A DNA stretch of 64,000 nucleotides, taken from the NCBI GenBank assembly GCA_016783145.1, contig JADHXD010000002.1, forward strand, positions 19,646-83,645. The letters are read 5' to 3'. Each line of letters opens with the position of its first letter. Positions within the stretch are counted from its first letter, which is position 1. Both the position numbers and the translations under genes were made by a program. This document shows, one piece after another, positions 46,837-56,381 of this stretch. The DNA is from Anaerolineae bacterium (lineage in GTDB: Bacteria; Chloroflexota; Anaerolineae; JAFGEY01). Below the pieces are notes generated by a model. That model was not told where the DNA came from, did no database searches, and saw only the letters and a list, made by a program, of their open reading frames with translations.

Positions 46837-46862
46837 GATATAATCAAAAGTTGTGGATTGGC
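46837..46862 (+). repeat. Left terminal inverted repeat of the IS element
   Basis: These 26 bp match the right end 48260-48285 in inverted order with a few mismatches. Shared core: GATAT, TCAAA and GTTGTGGAT. Confidence 0.75.
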
Positions 46863-46940
46863 GAGAAGTAGAAAAGTGGCGTATCCTTGTTGGGGTCACC
46901 ACACTCCAACCACGGCCCGGAGCCGTAGAAAGGATACGCC

Positions 46941-48215
46941 ATGGACAAGAGTACCACAATCGAGAATCGAGAGCAAATTCCTGAAATCACGCAGACATTG
47001 GACGAACTGGCCCGAGAGGGTGCTCGACGGATGATCCTGGCTGCACTGGAGCTGGAAGTAGAGCAATACGTCGAGACGCTCCGCCATCTGCGTGATGAAA
47101 ATGGGCACGCACTCGTTGTCCGCAATGGAAAAGCGGAGCCGCGGACGGTCAGTCTAGGAGCAGGCAGCATCCAGTTTCAGGCTCCACGAGTGGATGATCG
47201 GCGACCGGAGCAGCGCTTTACGAGCAAGACTGCGAAGCGTGCCACCGTATATGCGACGTTCACCGAGATTGAACGAAGCGTTGCCAGTGTTGTACCTTCG
47301 CGGCCTGTCCACGGGAGACTTTGAGGAAGCCATCCCTGTCTTGCTAGGTGCAGACGCGGCGGGATTCTCAGCCACAACGATTACGCGCCTGCTGAGATAC
47401 CTTCGGTATGGCAAGACGAGCACGCAGGTTGGTGTAAACGTTCTTTAAAAGGAAAAGAATACGTCTATGTATGGGCAGATGGCGTCTACTTTAACGTCCG
47501 TTTGGGCGAAGACAAGCAACTGGCTTGTCTCGCCGATTAGGTGGTCGGCGTACTGCCCGACGGCACCAAGGAAGTCATCGCTCTGGAAGATGGATATCGA
47601 GAATCCGCTGAATCGTGGCTTAGCTTGCTGCGAGATCTCGAGCGACGGGGGATGCTTGCCCCCAAGCTGGCCACTGGCGACGGCGCATTGGGCTTTTGGT
47701 CTGCGCTACGCCAAGTGTATCCAGAGACGGAAGAACAGCGTTGTTGGGTACATAAAATCGCGAACGTGCTCGACAAACTACCGAAACGGGTACAGCCCCG
47801 AGCCAAGGATACGCTGCGCGTGCACGAGATCATGCGTGCTCCCGATCGGCCAAGTGCGTTGCAGGACATCGAGCGGTTCTCTCAGGAATTCGAGGCCAAG
47901 TACCCCAAAGCGGTGGACACCTTGACCAAGGACCAGGATGAGTTGTTAACGTTCTTTGACTTCCCGGCGGAACACTGGATCCACTTGCGAACAACCAACC
48001 CAATCGAGTCGCCATTCTCCACCGTTAAGGCTCGAACCAGGAAGACCAAGGGAGCAGGTTCTCGCAAGGCCGGGCTGGCGATGGCCTTCAAGCTGCTGCT
48101 CGCAGCCGAGAAGCGTTGGCGAAGGATAAATGCTCCGCACCTTGTGGCGTTGGTTCAAGTGGGTGTCAAGTTCCCGGACGGGCAGCGCCAGGTATCTCGG
48201 CCGGACGAGGCATAG
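46941..48215 (+). pseudogene. IS256-type transposase, frameshifted and interrupted
   Basis: The N-terminal part (from 46941) begins DELAREGARRMILAALELEVEQYV. The frame changes near 47250 (GLSTGDFEEAIPVLLGADAAG in another frame). About 20 codons seem to be missing near 47440. The Asp of VWADGVYFNVR is in place, followed by an in-frame TAG at about 47538. The remaining part (from 47541) has the second Asp in TGDGALGFW and the Glu in TTNPIESPF. The DDE triad is thus visible but spread over several frames. Inactive. Confidence 0.88.
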
Positions 48216-48259
48216 ACAGTTCATCCATCGTGTGGACCCTACGGATGCGCGCAAGATCT

Positions 48260-48285
48260 GCTGATCCACAACATTTGACAATATC
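48260..48285 (-). repeat. Right terminal inverted repeat of the IS element
   Basis: Inverted copy of 46837-46862, ending with ATATC at 48285. Confidence 0.75.
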
Positions 48286-48336
48286 TCCCTGGATGAGGTC
48301 AGGCGCGCTACACCTTGTGGCGCAGCAGAACATAAC

Positions 48337-49872
48337 CTAATTCTCAGTACAAGTGCACGTCCCGTTTTTGTCAACAAAGTGGGAGCCATTCCCCGAAGCA
48401 CGCCCTTGGAGCCGCTCCTTTGCTCCCTGTAGCGCCATATGTCCCGATGCAGCTCCCAGCCCTAGTACCAGCCAAAACAGGGCCACCGCGTGCGGGTAGG
48501 TCAACAGCGTATGGTCCAGAAACCCACTGACCAGGCTCCCTGAGACGGCAGCTCCATATCCCAGCACAAAAGGCTCCCACGGCGAATCCGCCGGCAGCGC
48601 GCGCAAGGCGCGGAAGAGATAGACCAGGTACACCGCAGCGACAAGTAGGAACGCCGCCAGGCCAACGATGCCCATCTGCGCAGCCAGTGCAAAGTAGATG
48701 CTCGCCACAGCAACATAGAGGTCCACATCCGGCGCACCCACGAAACCCACCCCTATCCACGGATAGCGCCGGATGAGCTTGAAGAAATCCTGGTATTCGC
48801 CCATCCGCATCTGCGTCGACCGGTCTTCGATCAGGACGCCCTGGACCAGGTGCGATACGTACGCCTGTGTCAGAGGCAAGAGCAGCACAAGAGCACCGAC
48901 GACGGCCAATAGAACCAGCAGGCGACGATACCTGAGCATCGCTACCAGCCCAGCCGCAACGACCACCCCAAGCATCGATGACCGAGAATAGGTCAAGAAC
49001 ACGCAGACTCCCATAAAGCCAGCGCACAACGCAACCCACGTGCGAGGAAGGACTGGACGCCGGGCAAACATCTGAGTGACCGCAAGAGCCATCACGATCA
49101 CCAACAGCGCGCCCAGGATGTTAGGGTCGATGTTGGTACCAATAGCACGCATAGGGCGACCCGGATCGTCATTGATGTAGCGCAGCGCACCCAGGCCAAC
49201 CGGATAGCCCAGCCGGCCCAGGGGACTGAGGAACCGCACAGCCCAGGTCTTGGGCACGGCATACAGCAGAACGCCGATCACGGCTTCAGCACCGCCAGCG
49301 AGAATGGCTGCGCCGGTCACCTGGCGCAGCAGCGATTCATCTCGGACCTGATTGACCGCCAGGAAAAAGAGGCCAAAGCCCAGCAAGACCTCGGCAAAGG
49401 TCCGCAGGTCGTTGGAGGAGGGGCGTGAATGAGACAGCCCTGCCACAAAGGAAAACACCGCCAATGCGACAAAAACTAGCACGGGCAGGCCGAGAGGTGT
49501 GAGCACAAAGTCATCCTGGTGACGTGTGATCAGCCGCATGGCCCACACCGCATATAGTGCGCCGAGCACAAGATCGAGAAAGGTGGGCGTGAATCCTATC
49601 CTGAACGGGAGCGAGGCGAAGGGCAGCACGCAGGCGATCGCCAGCAGTGCAAAGAGTCCCCAACGCACGTCCCTCAGGATGAGCAGGGCACCCACACACG
49701 CAGCGATCACTGCAACACCCCCGATTGGGGTCAGATAGGCCAGCAAAGCGCCAACAACCAGTGCGACTCCAGCCAGCATGCCCGCCACTACCCAGTTGCG
49801 TTTGCGGTCATCCCCCAGAGTCAAGAACGCACGAAGGCGCTCAGCGCTACGTTCCTCTATGAATCGATCCAT
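48337..49872 (-). CDS. O-antigen ligase/polymerase family membrane protein
   Basis: This 511-residue protein has about twelve membrane helices and a large loop between helices that contains DRSTQMRMGEYQDFFKLIRRYPWIGVGFVGAP. This is the WaaL/Wzy_C type loop, with the conserved Arg and the R..YPW.G.G segment. Upstream is LTYSRSSMLG, another typical segment. Such proteins polymerise or transfer lipid-linked glycans to an acceptor on the outer face. It is the last gene of the envelope glycan run before the IS and follows YfhO by 3 nt. Confidence 0.85.
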   Translation of the reverse strand: MDRFIEERSAERLRAFLTLGDDRKRNWVVAGMLAGVALVVGALLAYLTPIGGVAVIAACVGALLILRDVRWGLFALLAIACVLPFASLPFRIGFTPTFLDLVLGALYAVWAMRLITRHQDDFVLTPLGLPVLVFVALAVFSFVAGLSHSRPSSNDLRTFAEVLLGFGLFFLAVNQVRDESLLRQVTGAAILAGGAEAVIGVLLYAVPKTWAVRFLSPLGRLGYPVGLGALRYINDDPGRPMRAIGTNIDPNILGALLVIVMALAVTQMFARRPVLPRTWVALCAGFMGVCVFLTYSRSSMLGVVVAAGLVAMLRYRRLLVLLAVVGALVLLLPLTQAYVSHLVQGVLIEDRSTQMRMGEYQDFFKLIRRYPWIGVGFVGAPDVDLYVAVASIYFALAAQMGIVGLAAFLLVAAVYLVYLFRALRALPADSPWEPFVLGYGAAVSGSLVSGFLDHTLLTYPHAVALFWLVLGLGAASGHMALQGAKERLQGRASGNGSHFVDKNGTCTCTEN

Positions 49873-49875
49873 GGT

Positions 49876-52134
49876 CTACTCCCTCATAGCTGTCTGCCGG
49901 TTGTCTTTGCGCAGCATCAACGAAACCGCCAAGGACAGCGTCAACAGCGAGATGGTTGCCCCGACGCGTACGCTTGTCGGACGGTAGCGGAACTCGACCC
50001 GGTGAGAGCCTGCGTCCAGAGGAACGGCTCGCAGTCCATAGTCCGCGCGACGTATGGTCCGCTGGAGCCCGTCTACCCACACCTGCCAGCCAGGGTAGTT
50101 CCACTCTCCGGTCACCAACCATCCGGGCACAGACAGATCCGCCAATAGAGCGATCTGCTCAGGCGCGTACGACGTGATCTCGACCGTTGCCGGAAGGCCA
50201 GGGGAGCTGAACGCCCATTCCTCTGGGACGGGGCCAGCCACCAAGAGCTCGTCGAAGGGATCGAACTCGGGGTCTGCCAGCAGCGACAGCGCCTGCTCAT
50301 CGTCCACCTGCCGGGCACGGTGGACGACCCAAGCCCGCGGAAAGCGGGGCACTATCCGGTGCACGTACACCGTGTTCTTGGCCCATTCCTCTCCCCGCAT
50401 CGCCACTCGCGTCGCTGGGAACGGGCCAGGTAGGTCGTGCTCCCATGTCGCCACGTAGCGGACTCCAAACAACTGCCACAGACGCCAATGGGGCAGGGCA
50501 TCCGCTATTTCCTTGTGAGCCTGAAGTCGCAGGGGACTGGCGCCATATAGATCGTGTGCATCTAGCCAGCATCCACCGTTTCCAGGCAGTCCCCACTCAT
50601 TGGCTATCCGGTATATCCCGCTGTCTCCAAAAACTGGTCCCAGCCAGCCAGCGTCATACACGTGGAATCCGGCGGATCCAGGCGACAGATTCGCTCCCAT
50701 ATTCGTCACGCCAAGATCAGCCGCCACCAAGAGGAGCGCGAGGGCAGACCACAGTGCACGCTTGCGTGTACTGCCCCTGGCAGGCATCCAGCGAAGGAGA
50801 GCCCACACGATCCAACTCCATCCAAGCCACCGCGCCAGCGCCCCCAGCCACTCCGGATTCGAGCGCAGGGACCCAATGCGCCACGCGATACCCGCCGTGA
50901 TCAGCGCGATGCACCCCGAGGCCAGAGATCCCCGGCGAGCCCAGCGTACCGCTGCGACGTTCTTATCGAACGTGCACAGCCGATCCCACCCATACCCAGC
51001 CAATACGGCGAGCCCAAAGCTGGTCAGGTAGATCGCTCTCTCCTGAGAGCGAAACAGATTGAAACCCGGGACAGCCCAATAGAACAGGCGGTAGAGGAAT
51101 GCCTTGCCGCCAAAGGAAAGCAGCAGGCTGACCACGACTAGGATGCCCCAGAAGGCCTTCTCCCTGCTTTGTCGTGGTCTGAAGGAATGGCCTCCCACGA
51201 AGGCTACTCCAGCGAGAAAGAGCGGCAAGACGCCCACGTAGATGGGCGACCAATGCGTGAACATGCCCGGAAGCAGGACCTGCGCCAGGTCGCGCAGGCC
51301 AAAGCCGGCTGCCAGTGTCCCGTAGGAGGAGCGCGCACGCACCGAGAGCTGCATGAACTCCCAGGACGGCAGGATCTGGACGGCAGCGATCCCCAGGCCA
51401 GTCCCGAGCCAGGAGAGCTGAGCGGTCAGCGCCCAGCGCCAGTGCAGCTTTTCCTGGCACGACCGGAATAGACCGTATGCTAGAGCGGCATAGGTCACAT
51501 ACATCGCTGACTGGGGATGTCCCGCCAACAGCGCGACACCCCAAAGCGCGCCCGCCCCGAGCAGGGCACGTCTCTGCCGCCCGGCCAGGCCGACGTCCAG
51601 GAGCAGCAGGATCAGCGGAAGCCAGACCTGAGTCTCCAAGATCGCCAACTGCAGGGGAGGATAGCTGGTCAGATACCCGCCGTAGGCAAACGTCAATGCA
51701 GAGACGAGTGCCCCCACTCGCCGCGGCTCTCCCGCCCGAGTCCTCGTCACCCGCCGCACGAACAGATATGTGAAGAGGGCAGCGAGGTAAAAGTGGGCGA
51801 TCGCCTCCAGCTCCAGCCACAGCGGCGAAAACGGGCCTGGCCCGCTGAGGAGTATCGTCAGCAGGCTGAGTGGGTAAAAGACTGCAGCCTGGATGTCTGC
51901 CAGGAACGGGTGCCCTCCGAAATTGTGTGGATTCCAGAGGGGGATTTCGCCAGCCCAAAGCCGATCGTGCTCGTAGGTGGCAAAGGCGTGGAATTGGCCA
52001 TAGAAATCCCCGTCGGGGTAGGACTGTCGCTCTGGCACGTCTGGCGTGATCAAGGGCCAGTGAAAGGCCAAAGTGACCGCGAGCAGCAGCAGTGCGATAC
52101 CCAGGTCACGCCGGTCCAGGTGGGCTGTCTTCAT
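49876..52134 (-). CDS. YfhO-family membrane protein
   Basis: This 752-residue protein has a GT-C-like start (YPDGDFYGQFHAF, PLWNPHNFGGHPFLADIQ) and about twelve membrane helices to residue about 480. These are followed by an outer domain and a final helix near the C-terminus. The motif WNPHNFGGHP is typical of YfhO, a family linked to glycosylation of lipoteichoic acid or other surface polymers. It overlaps or lies within 3 nt of its neighbours on the same strand. The C-terminal outer part ends in VDGLQRTIRRADYGLRAV, also typical. Confidence 0.88.
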   Translation of the reverse strand: MKTAHLDRRDLGIALLLLAVTLAFHWPLITPDVPERQSYPDGDFYGQFHAFATYEHDRLWAGEIPLWNPHNFGGHPFLADIQAAVFYPLSLLTILLSGPGPFSPLWLELEAIAHFYLAALFTYLFVRRVTRTRAGEPRRVGALVSALTFAYGGYLTSYPPLQLAILETQVWLPLILLLLDVGLAGRQRRALLGAGALWGVALLAGHPQSAMYVTYAALAYGLFRSCQEKLHWRWALTAQLSWLGTGLGIAAVQILPSWEFMQLSVRARSSYGTLAAGFGLRDLAQVLLPGMFTHWSPIYVGVLPLFLAGVAFVGGHSFRPRQSREKAFWGILVVVSLLLSFGGKAFLYRLFYWAVPGFNLFRSQERAIYLTSFGLAVLAGYGWDRLCTFDKNVAAVRWARRGSLASGCIALITAGIAWRIGSLRSNPEWLGALARWLGWSWIVWALLRWMPARGSTRKRALWSALALLLVAADLGVTNMGANLSPGSAGFHVYDAGWLGPVFGDSGIYRIANEWGLPGNGGCWLDAHDLYGASPLRLQAHKEIADALPHWRLWQLFGVRYVATWEHDLPGPFPATRVAMRGEEWAKNTVYVHRIVPRFPRAWVVHRARQVDDEQALSLLADPEFDPFDELLVAGPVPEEWAFSSPGLPATVEITSYAPEQIALLADLSVPGWLVTGEWNYPGWQVWVDGLQRTIRRADYGLRAVPLDAGSHRVEFRYRPTSVRVGATISLLTLSLAVSLMLRKDNRQTAMRE

Positions 52135-52137
52135 GAC

Positions 52138-54432
52138 CTACCTGACCTCTATCTCGCCCAGATCGACGGCGTCGTCGGGCAAGCGTTCTCCAGTGGGGCT
52201 GTACGCTGCAACACGACCGCTCTCGTCATACATCCCCACCTTGACGTGATAGCGTCCCGGCAGAGCGTCGTGTGCGACCAGCAAGAGATGCTCATCTTCC
52301 ACCACCTCGCCCTCCGACCACCACCAGGTTGGGTAGTCTCCGAGGCGCGGCGCGCCATCTCCATACCCATAGACCGCCCCCGCGCCATCCACCAGATGGA
52401 CAAAGACAGTGTAGTTGCGCCCCGGAGCGGTCTCTGCTCTCCACAGCAAGGTCACTGAAATCACCTCTCCCGGATCGCTCACCTCTTCCGAGATACTCCC
52501 CGCGAGCGACACCCCGACACCAAAGCGCGCGACGATCTCACTCTTGCGGATCCTGGGCCAGCGGCGAGGGATGACCTTGACCCTTCCAATGGTGGGCGCT
52601 TCCGGCGAACCGGAGGGCAGGCTCTCTCCCGAGTTGGCATCATAGAGGCCGATGTCGAGCCGTGCAACCAAGGGAGCTGGCGTGTCCGAACCCACCGGGA
52701 GGTACTGGCGGCTGGCCAAAAGCTCGTTTGCGGGCCACAAGGAGGTTGGAAAAGCGCCCGATCCGGGATAGGAATCCTCAAGTGCCACAGCACTACCGTC
52801 CACGTCGAGAAGACGAACTCGGACCATGATCTCACCTTCCTCGGCCAGAGATCGCACGGTCTCCCAGAACAGCTCCGTCTCGAACGTTTCGCCAGGATGC
52901 ACGGTATCCTGTGAGAACCTCACACCGCGAAGCGTGATCGCATCCCCAAACTGCAGGGCCATCGGGATCGCGCCTTCCGGCAGGCTGTCGACCGTCACAG
53001 GGCGGGCGTAGGCTGGGGCGATCCACGCAAAAGGCGCCCCTATGCCCAGAGCAAACGCTGCGAGAGCCAGGACCACACTGCCCATATCCCGCGCTAACCC
53101 GACGCGCGGGAACCAGGCTCTTAGCCCCAGGACAAAAAACATCGCCAGGGGCGCGACGGCGGGATACAGCAGTCGGCCCTGCGTTCCCTCTGTCAGCGAT
53201 GTCCAGCGCACAAGCAAGACGAACACGATGCCTGCCCACGTGGCCAAGAGAAGCAGTGCCAGCGGGCGGTACGCTGCCCCCCATTCGGGCTCACGATGAC
53301 GCACGCAGCTCCACGCGCCCCGGGCCAGTCCCCAGGATGCCCAGGTGCCCACCTCGATGAGCAAGCCAGTCAAGGACAGCACGGACAGCACGTCGAGCGT
53401 GCGATACACACCGCCGGCCATGGGGATGGCAAACCAGCCGAACAGGCCCCAGAACGAATGGCGCAGGCCGCGGAACTCCTCCCACAGGTCGGCGCCGAAT
53501 CCCTCGCGGCGTCCCACCACCTGCCACATGGCCGTCAGGCCGGTCGGTTCGCCGTATAGGACAACGTTGCGCGCATACCACCACCCCGCGACAGCGATCA
53601 CGGGGACGCCCACAGCCAGCAGGCCCTTCCACAGCGATGCGGGGGAGTGCTGATGCCACGCCAGCAGGGCGATAGTCAGCGCGGCCAGCCCCAGCAGTGC
53701 CAGTCCGCTCAGCTTGGACAACGATGCCAGCCCCAGGACCACGCCCAGCCCGGCCCAACCCCCCTTTCCGGTCGCAAGCGAGCCCAAGGAGAGCTTTGCC
53801 AACCCGCCGGAGGTGTCCCGCAGGCGCCGCAGGAGCAGGTAGAGGGACAGTGCGCTGAGGAAAGCCATCGCATTGTCGTTGTTCACAGAGGCCGTGACGA
53901 ACAAGAACTGAGGAATGCTGGCCACGACTGCCGCAACGACCAAAGCCAACACCGGCCTGGATGGAAACAAGGTGCGCACGATCGCCCAGGCAAAGACCAC
54001 GGTCCCCGCCCCAAGGAGCAGCGAGTAGAAACGAAGCACGTGCACCGCCAGCACTGAGCCTCGCCAGGGAATGTCTTGCTCGGGAGGATGAATGTAGGCA
54101 TTCTTGTTGCCCGGATTGGCTGGGTCACCGATGTTGGCTTGGGGGTTGGCCCACGCCAAGTCTTCTGCGTCCGACAGGTCGATCCAGCCCACCAGAGCTG
54201 CGCCCACCAGATAGTACAAGGGAGGCTGACTCCCCTCCTGGTCCCACAGGCCTCTCGATTCCCCGCGCTGGACGGGCAAACGATGATGATCCACCAAATG
54301 CTTGACCACGAAAAAGTGGGAGGACTCGTCGGGCGCCTCGAACACAGGCGTGGCCACAGCATATATCGTACCTGCCGTCAGGTAGAGCAGCACCAGGCCA
54401 GCCAGGGTACACAGCATTCCTCTGCGACTCAT
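52138..54432 (-). CDS. GT-C type membrane protein (DUF2142-like) with two beta modules
   Basis: This 764-residue protein has the first loop FEAPDESSHFFVVKHLVDHH with the acidic GT-C motif, QEGSQPPLYYLVG, and SVNNDNAMAFLSALSLYL in the helical part (about ten helices to residue about 470). Two copies of a beta-rich outer module follow (GDAITLRGVRFS..ELFWETV and VISVTLLWRAE..YHVKVGMYDE). It is a paralogue of the 795-residue protein at 56378-58765. The start is the ATG at 54432 (GGGAG 8 nt upstream); the upstream frame to 54756 runs into the DUF2079 gene. The donor and acceptor sugars are unknown. Confidence 0.82.
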   Translation of the reverse strand: MSRRGMLCTLAGLVLLYLTAGTIYAVATPVFEAPDESSHFFVVKHLVDHHRLPVQRGESRGLWDQEGSQPPLYYLVGAALVGWIDLSDAEDLAWANPQANIGDPANPGNKNAYIHPPEQDIPWRGSVLAVHVLRFYSLLLGAGTVVFAWAIVRTLFPSRPVLALVVAAVVASIPQFLFVTASVNNDNAMAFLSALSLYLLLRRLRDTSGGLAKLSLGSLATGKGGWAGLGVVLGLASLSKLSGLALLGLAALTIALLAWHQHSPASLWKGLLAVGVPVIAVAGWWYARNVVLYGEPTGLTAMWQVVGRREGFGADLWEEFRGLRHSFWGLFGWFAIPMAGGVYRTLDVLSVLSLTGLLIEVGTWASWGLARGAWSCVRHREPEWGAAYRPLALLLLATWAGIVFVLLVRWTSLTEGTQGRLLYPAVAPLAMFFVLGLRAWFPRVGLARDMGSVVLALAAFALGIGAPFAWIAPAYARPVTVDSLPEGAIPMALQFGDAITLRGVRFSQDTVHPGETFETELFWETVRSLAEEGEIMVRVRLLDVDGSAVALEDSYPGSGAFPTSLWPANELLASRQYLPVGSDTPAPLVARLDIGLYDANSGESLPSGSPEAPTIGRVKVIPRRWPRIRKSEIVARFGVGVSLAGSISEEVSDPGEVISVTLLWRAETAPGRNYTVFVHLVDGAGAVYGYGDGAPRLGDYPTWWWSEGEVVEDEHLLLVAHDALPGRYHVKVGMYDESGRVAAYSPTGERLPDDAVDLGEIEVR

Positions 54433-54458
54433 CACATCGCTCCCGAGACAGTGGCAGC

Positions 54459-56381
54459 TCACTGGACCAGGTTCAGCTCGCAAAGCTGGATGACCTCGCT
54501 TCCATCGGCAAAGGGGACCATCTCCAGACTGTGGCTGTCGTACACCAGGACATCGAGACTTGCTTGCCCGCTCTGTGCGTCCGGTGAGACTGTCAGGTAG
54601 TACACATCTCGGAGCTGCCATCCGGTCTGCCACCAGCTCGTTGGCTTGTTCCCCTGTCCAGGCTGGTTGTCCTGTAGGGCAATCAGAGCCCCATGGGCAT
54701 CGGCGATTCTCACCGACACTGTGCGCTCGGCGATGGGCGGGGCCAGCGCCTCCCAATAGAGACTGATCCGCACCTGCCCTCCCCGCTGGAGTTCGATTGG
54801 CTCGCCATCGGTGCTTTGGTAAAAGCCTTGCTCATCTCGAGCGGCGACCTCGACCCGGTCCAGCATCATCGACCCGCCAGCGACTTTCTGCACTGGTATG
54901 GCTGGCAGGTGCTCGCCACGCTGGTGGAACAGGTAGATGCCATCCGCCTCTCGCTCAACTACGAAGGAAGGGTCCGCCAGCATGTTGTCGATCGCTTCGT
55001 TGATCTCGGACGGGCTGGAGGGGTATGGGTTCGCGTGCCGGTCAAGCACAAAGTACTCGACATTCTCCGCACCTATCCGAATCCAGGGATACAGATAGAC
55101 GAACTCTCGCTGAGAGAGATGAGTGATATACGGGTCTTGGGCTGCCACACGACCGCCTGGAGGCACCGCAGCCACGACCTGAGCCGAGAGATGGTCTCGA
55201 GGCGTTACCCGGTACAGGGAGGGATCGTACTTTCCTCCCAGGGGCGCGGGACTGTAGAGCACATAGCCGAGAATGGTCCCGCACAGCAAGCCCACCGTAA
55301 GCCAGCGTGCCCACAGCCTGTCACGCCGTGTGAGAGCCGCGCCTACGGACATGAACAAGGCTGGCAGAAAGCTCGCCGGATACCATCCCCTGAGCTGGTG
55401 CATGCCCCAGTTCCCGGCCATCAGCATGTATCCGATGGAGGGCAGTCCTATCAACACCCAGTCCGAGGCGAGGAAAGGCAGCACCAACCCCAGCGGCAAA
55501 AAGATCCGCCAGAGAGCGCGCAGCGCGTCGCGATCAACCAGGCGCAGGAGCGGTGTCCACGGAGCTCGCGTCAGGTTCTGCCAGATCTCGCCGTACGTCT
55601 CTCCGGGGATACCCAGATAGTCCATCTGCTCGTACACAGTCTGGTCAGGCCAACCGGGGAAGAGGGTGGGCAGCAGCCAGAGCGTCAGCGCGAATGCCCC
55701 CACCCACCCGATCACAGCCAGTGGTGCGCCCCACTTCCAGTCTCGCTCGAACAGGATCAGGTAGACGCCAAACATCCCCGCGACCAGAAAAAGATTCTCC
55801 TTGCACATCATCGCGAGCACCAGGCCAAGCAGCATCAACCATCGCTTGTGCACATAGAGTCCGTACGATGCCAGCGCAACAAAGGGCACCGCCACGACCA
55901 CCGGACGGAACTCCTTGAGTGCCATCTCGTGCAGCGCCGGGTTCAGATAGAATGCAAGCAGAAACCAGGGAGCAAGGGACGGATGTCTGGATCGGACCGC
56001 CTTGTACAGGATCAGCCCCGCAGCCGCCAAGCCAATGGCCTGCTCCACGTGCAGGAGGCGGATGTCCGACCAGATCGCGTACAAGGGAGCGAACAGCGCC
56101 ATGATCGGCGAGAAGTGATTGGAAAAGACGGTAAAGTGATGGAACGTCGAGTAGAGGAATCTGCCCCGCAGTGTATTCCATATCGCCTGGTCGAGCTCAG
56201 CAAAGTCCAGCCCAAGCGTCCGGAACGCGTGAAACTGCAGGATCGGTAGGCACGTGAACACGCCGGCAAAGATCGCCGCCAAGAGGTACGCGCCATAGTC
56301 TTGCCACCAGCCAAGAAGTCTTTGATCCATCGTCCTCACCATCGCTGGCTCGGCAGTCGTCCCTTCTATCGCGCTACTCAT
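54459..56381 (-). CDS. DUF2079-family membrane protein with beta module
   Basis: This 640-residue protein has the DUF2079 hallmarks: LDFAELDQAIWNTLRGRFLYST in the first outer loop, HFSPIMALFAPLYA, and ALKEFRPVVVAVPF. It has about nine helices to residue about 400, then an outer part ending in a beta module (GGQVRISLYWEAL, DVYYLTVSPD, LDVLVYDSH). The family belongs to the GT-C-like superfamily; its reaction is unknown. Its start overlaps the stop of the upstream GT-C gene (ATGA), so it is translationally coupled to it. Confidence 0.85.
   Translation of the reverse strand: MSSAIEGTTAEPAMVRTMDQRLLGWWQDYGAYLLAAIFAGVFTCLPILQFHAFRTLGLDFAELDQAIWNTLRGRFLYSTFHHFTVFSNHFSPIMALFAPLYAIWSDIRLLHVEQAIGLAAAGLILYKAVRSRHPSLAPWFLLAFYLNPALHEMALKEFRPVVVAVPFVALASYGLYVHKRWLMLLGLVLAMMCKENLFLVAGMFGVYLILFERDWKWGAPLAVIGWVGAFALTLWLLPTLFPGWPDQTVYEQMDYLGIPGETYGEIWQNLTRAPWTPLLRLVDRDALRALWRIFLPLGLVLPFLASDWVLIGLPSIGYMLMAGNWGMHQLRGWYPASFLPALFMSVGAALTRRDRLWARWLTVGLLCGTILGYVLYSPAPLGGKYDPSLYRVTPRDHLSAQVVAAVPPGGRVAAQDPYITHLSQREFVYLYPWIRIGAENVEYFVLDRHANPYPSSPSEINEAIDNMLADPSFVVEREADGIYLFHQRGEHLPAIPVQKVAGGSMMLDRVEVAARDEQGFYQSTDGEPIELQRGGQVRISLYWEALAPPIAERTVSVRIADAHGALIALQDNQPGQGNKPTSWWQTGWQLRDVYYLTVSPDAQSGQASLDVLVYDSHSLEMVPFADGSEVIQLCELNLVQ

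Larger units (their letters stand above)
46837..48285 (+). mobile_element. Decayed IS256-family insertion sequence
   Basis: This element of about 1449 bp is bounded by imperfect 26-bp inverted repeats and contains a broken mutator-type transposase gene. Length and transposase fit the IS256 family. The flanking 8 bp (ACTGACGA on the left, TCCCTGGA on the right) do not match, so no target duplication remains, in line with a deletion at one end. Confidence 0.85.

Noticed and set aside
54693..56249. A 518-codon plus-strand frame
   Set aside because: It is antisense to the DUF2079 gene, which has clear family motifs and membrane helices.
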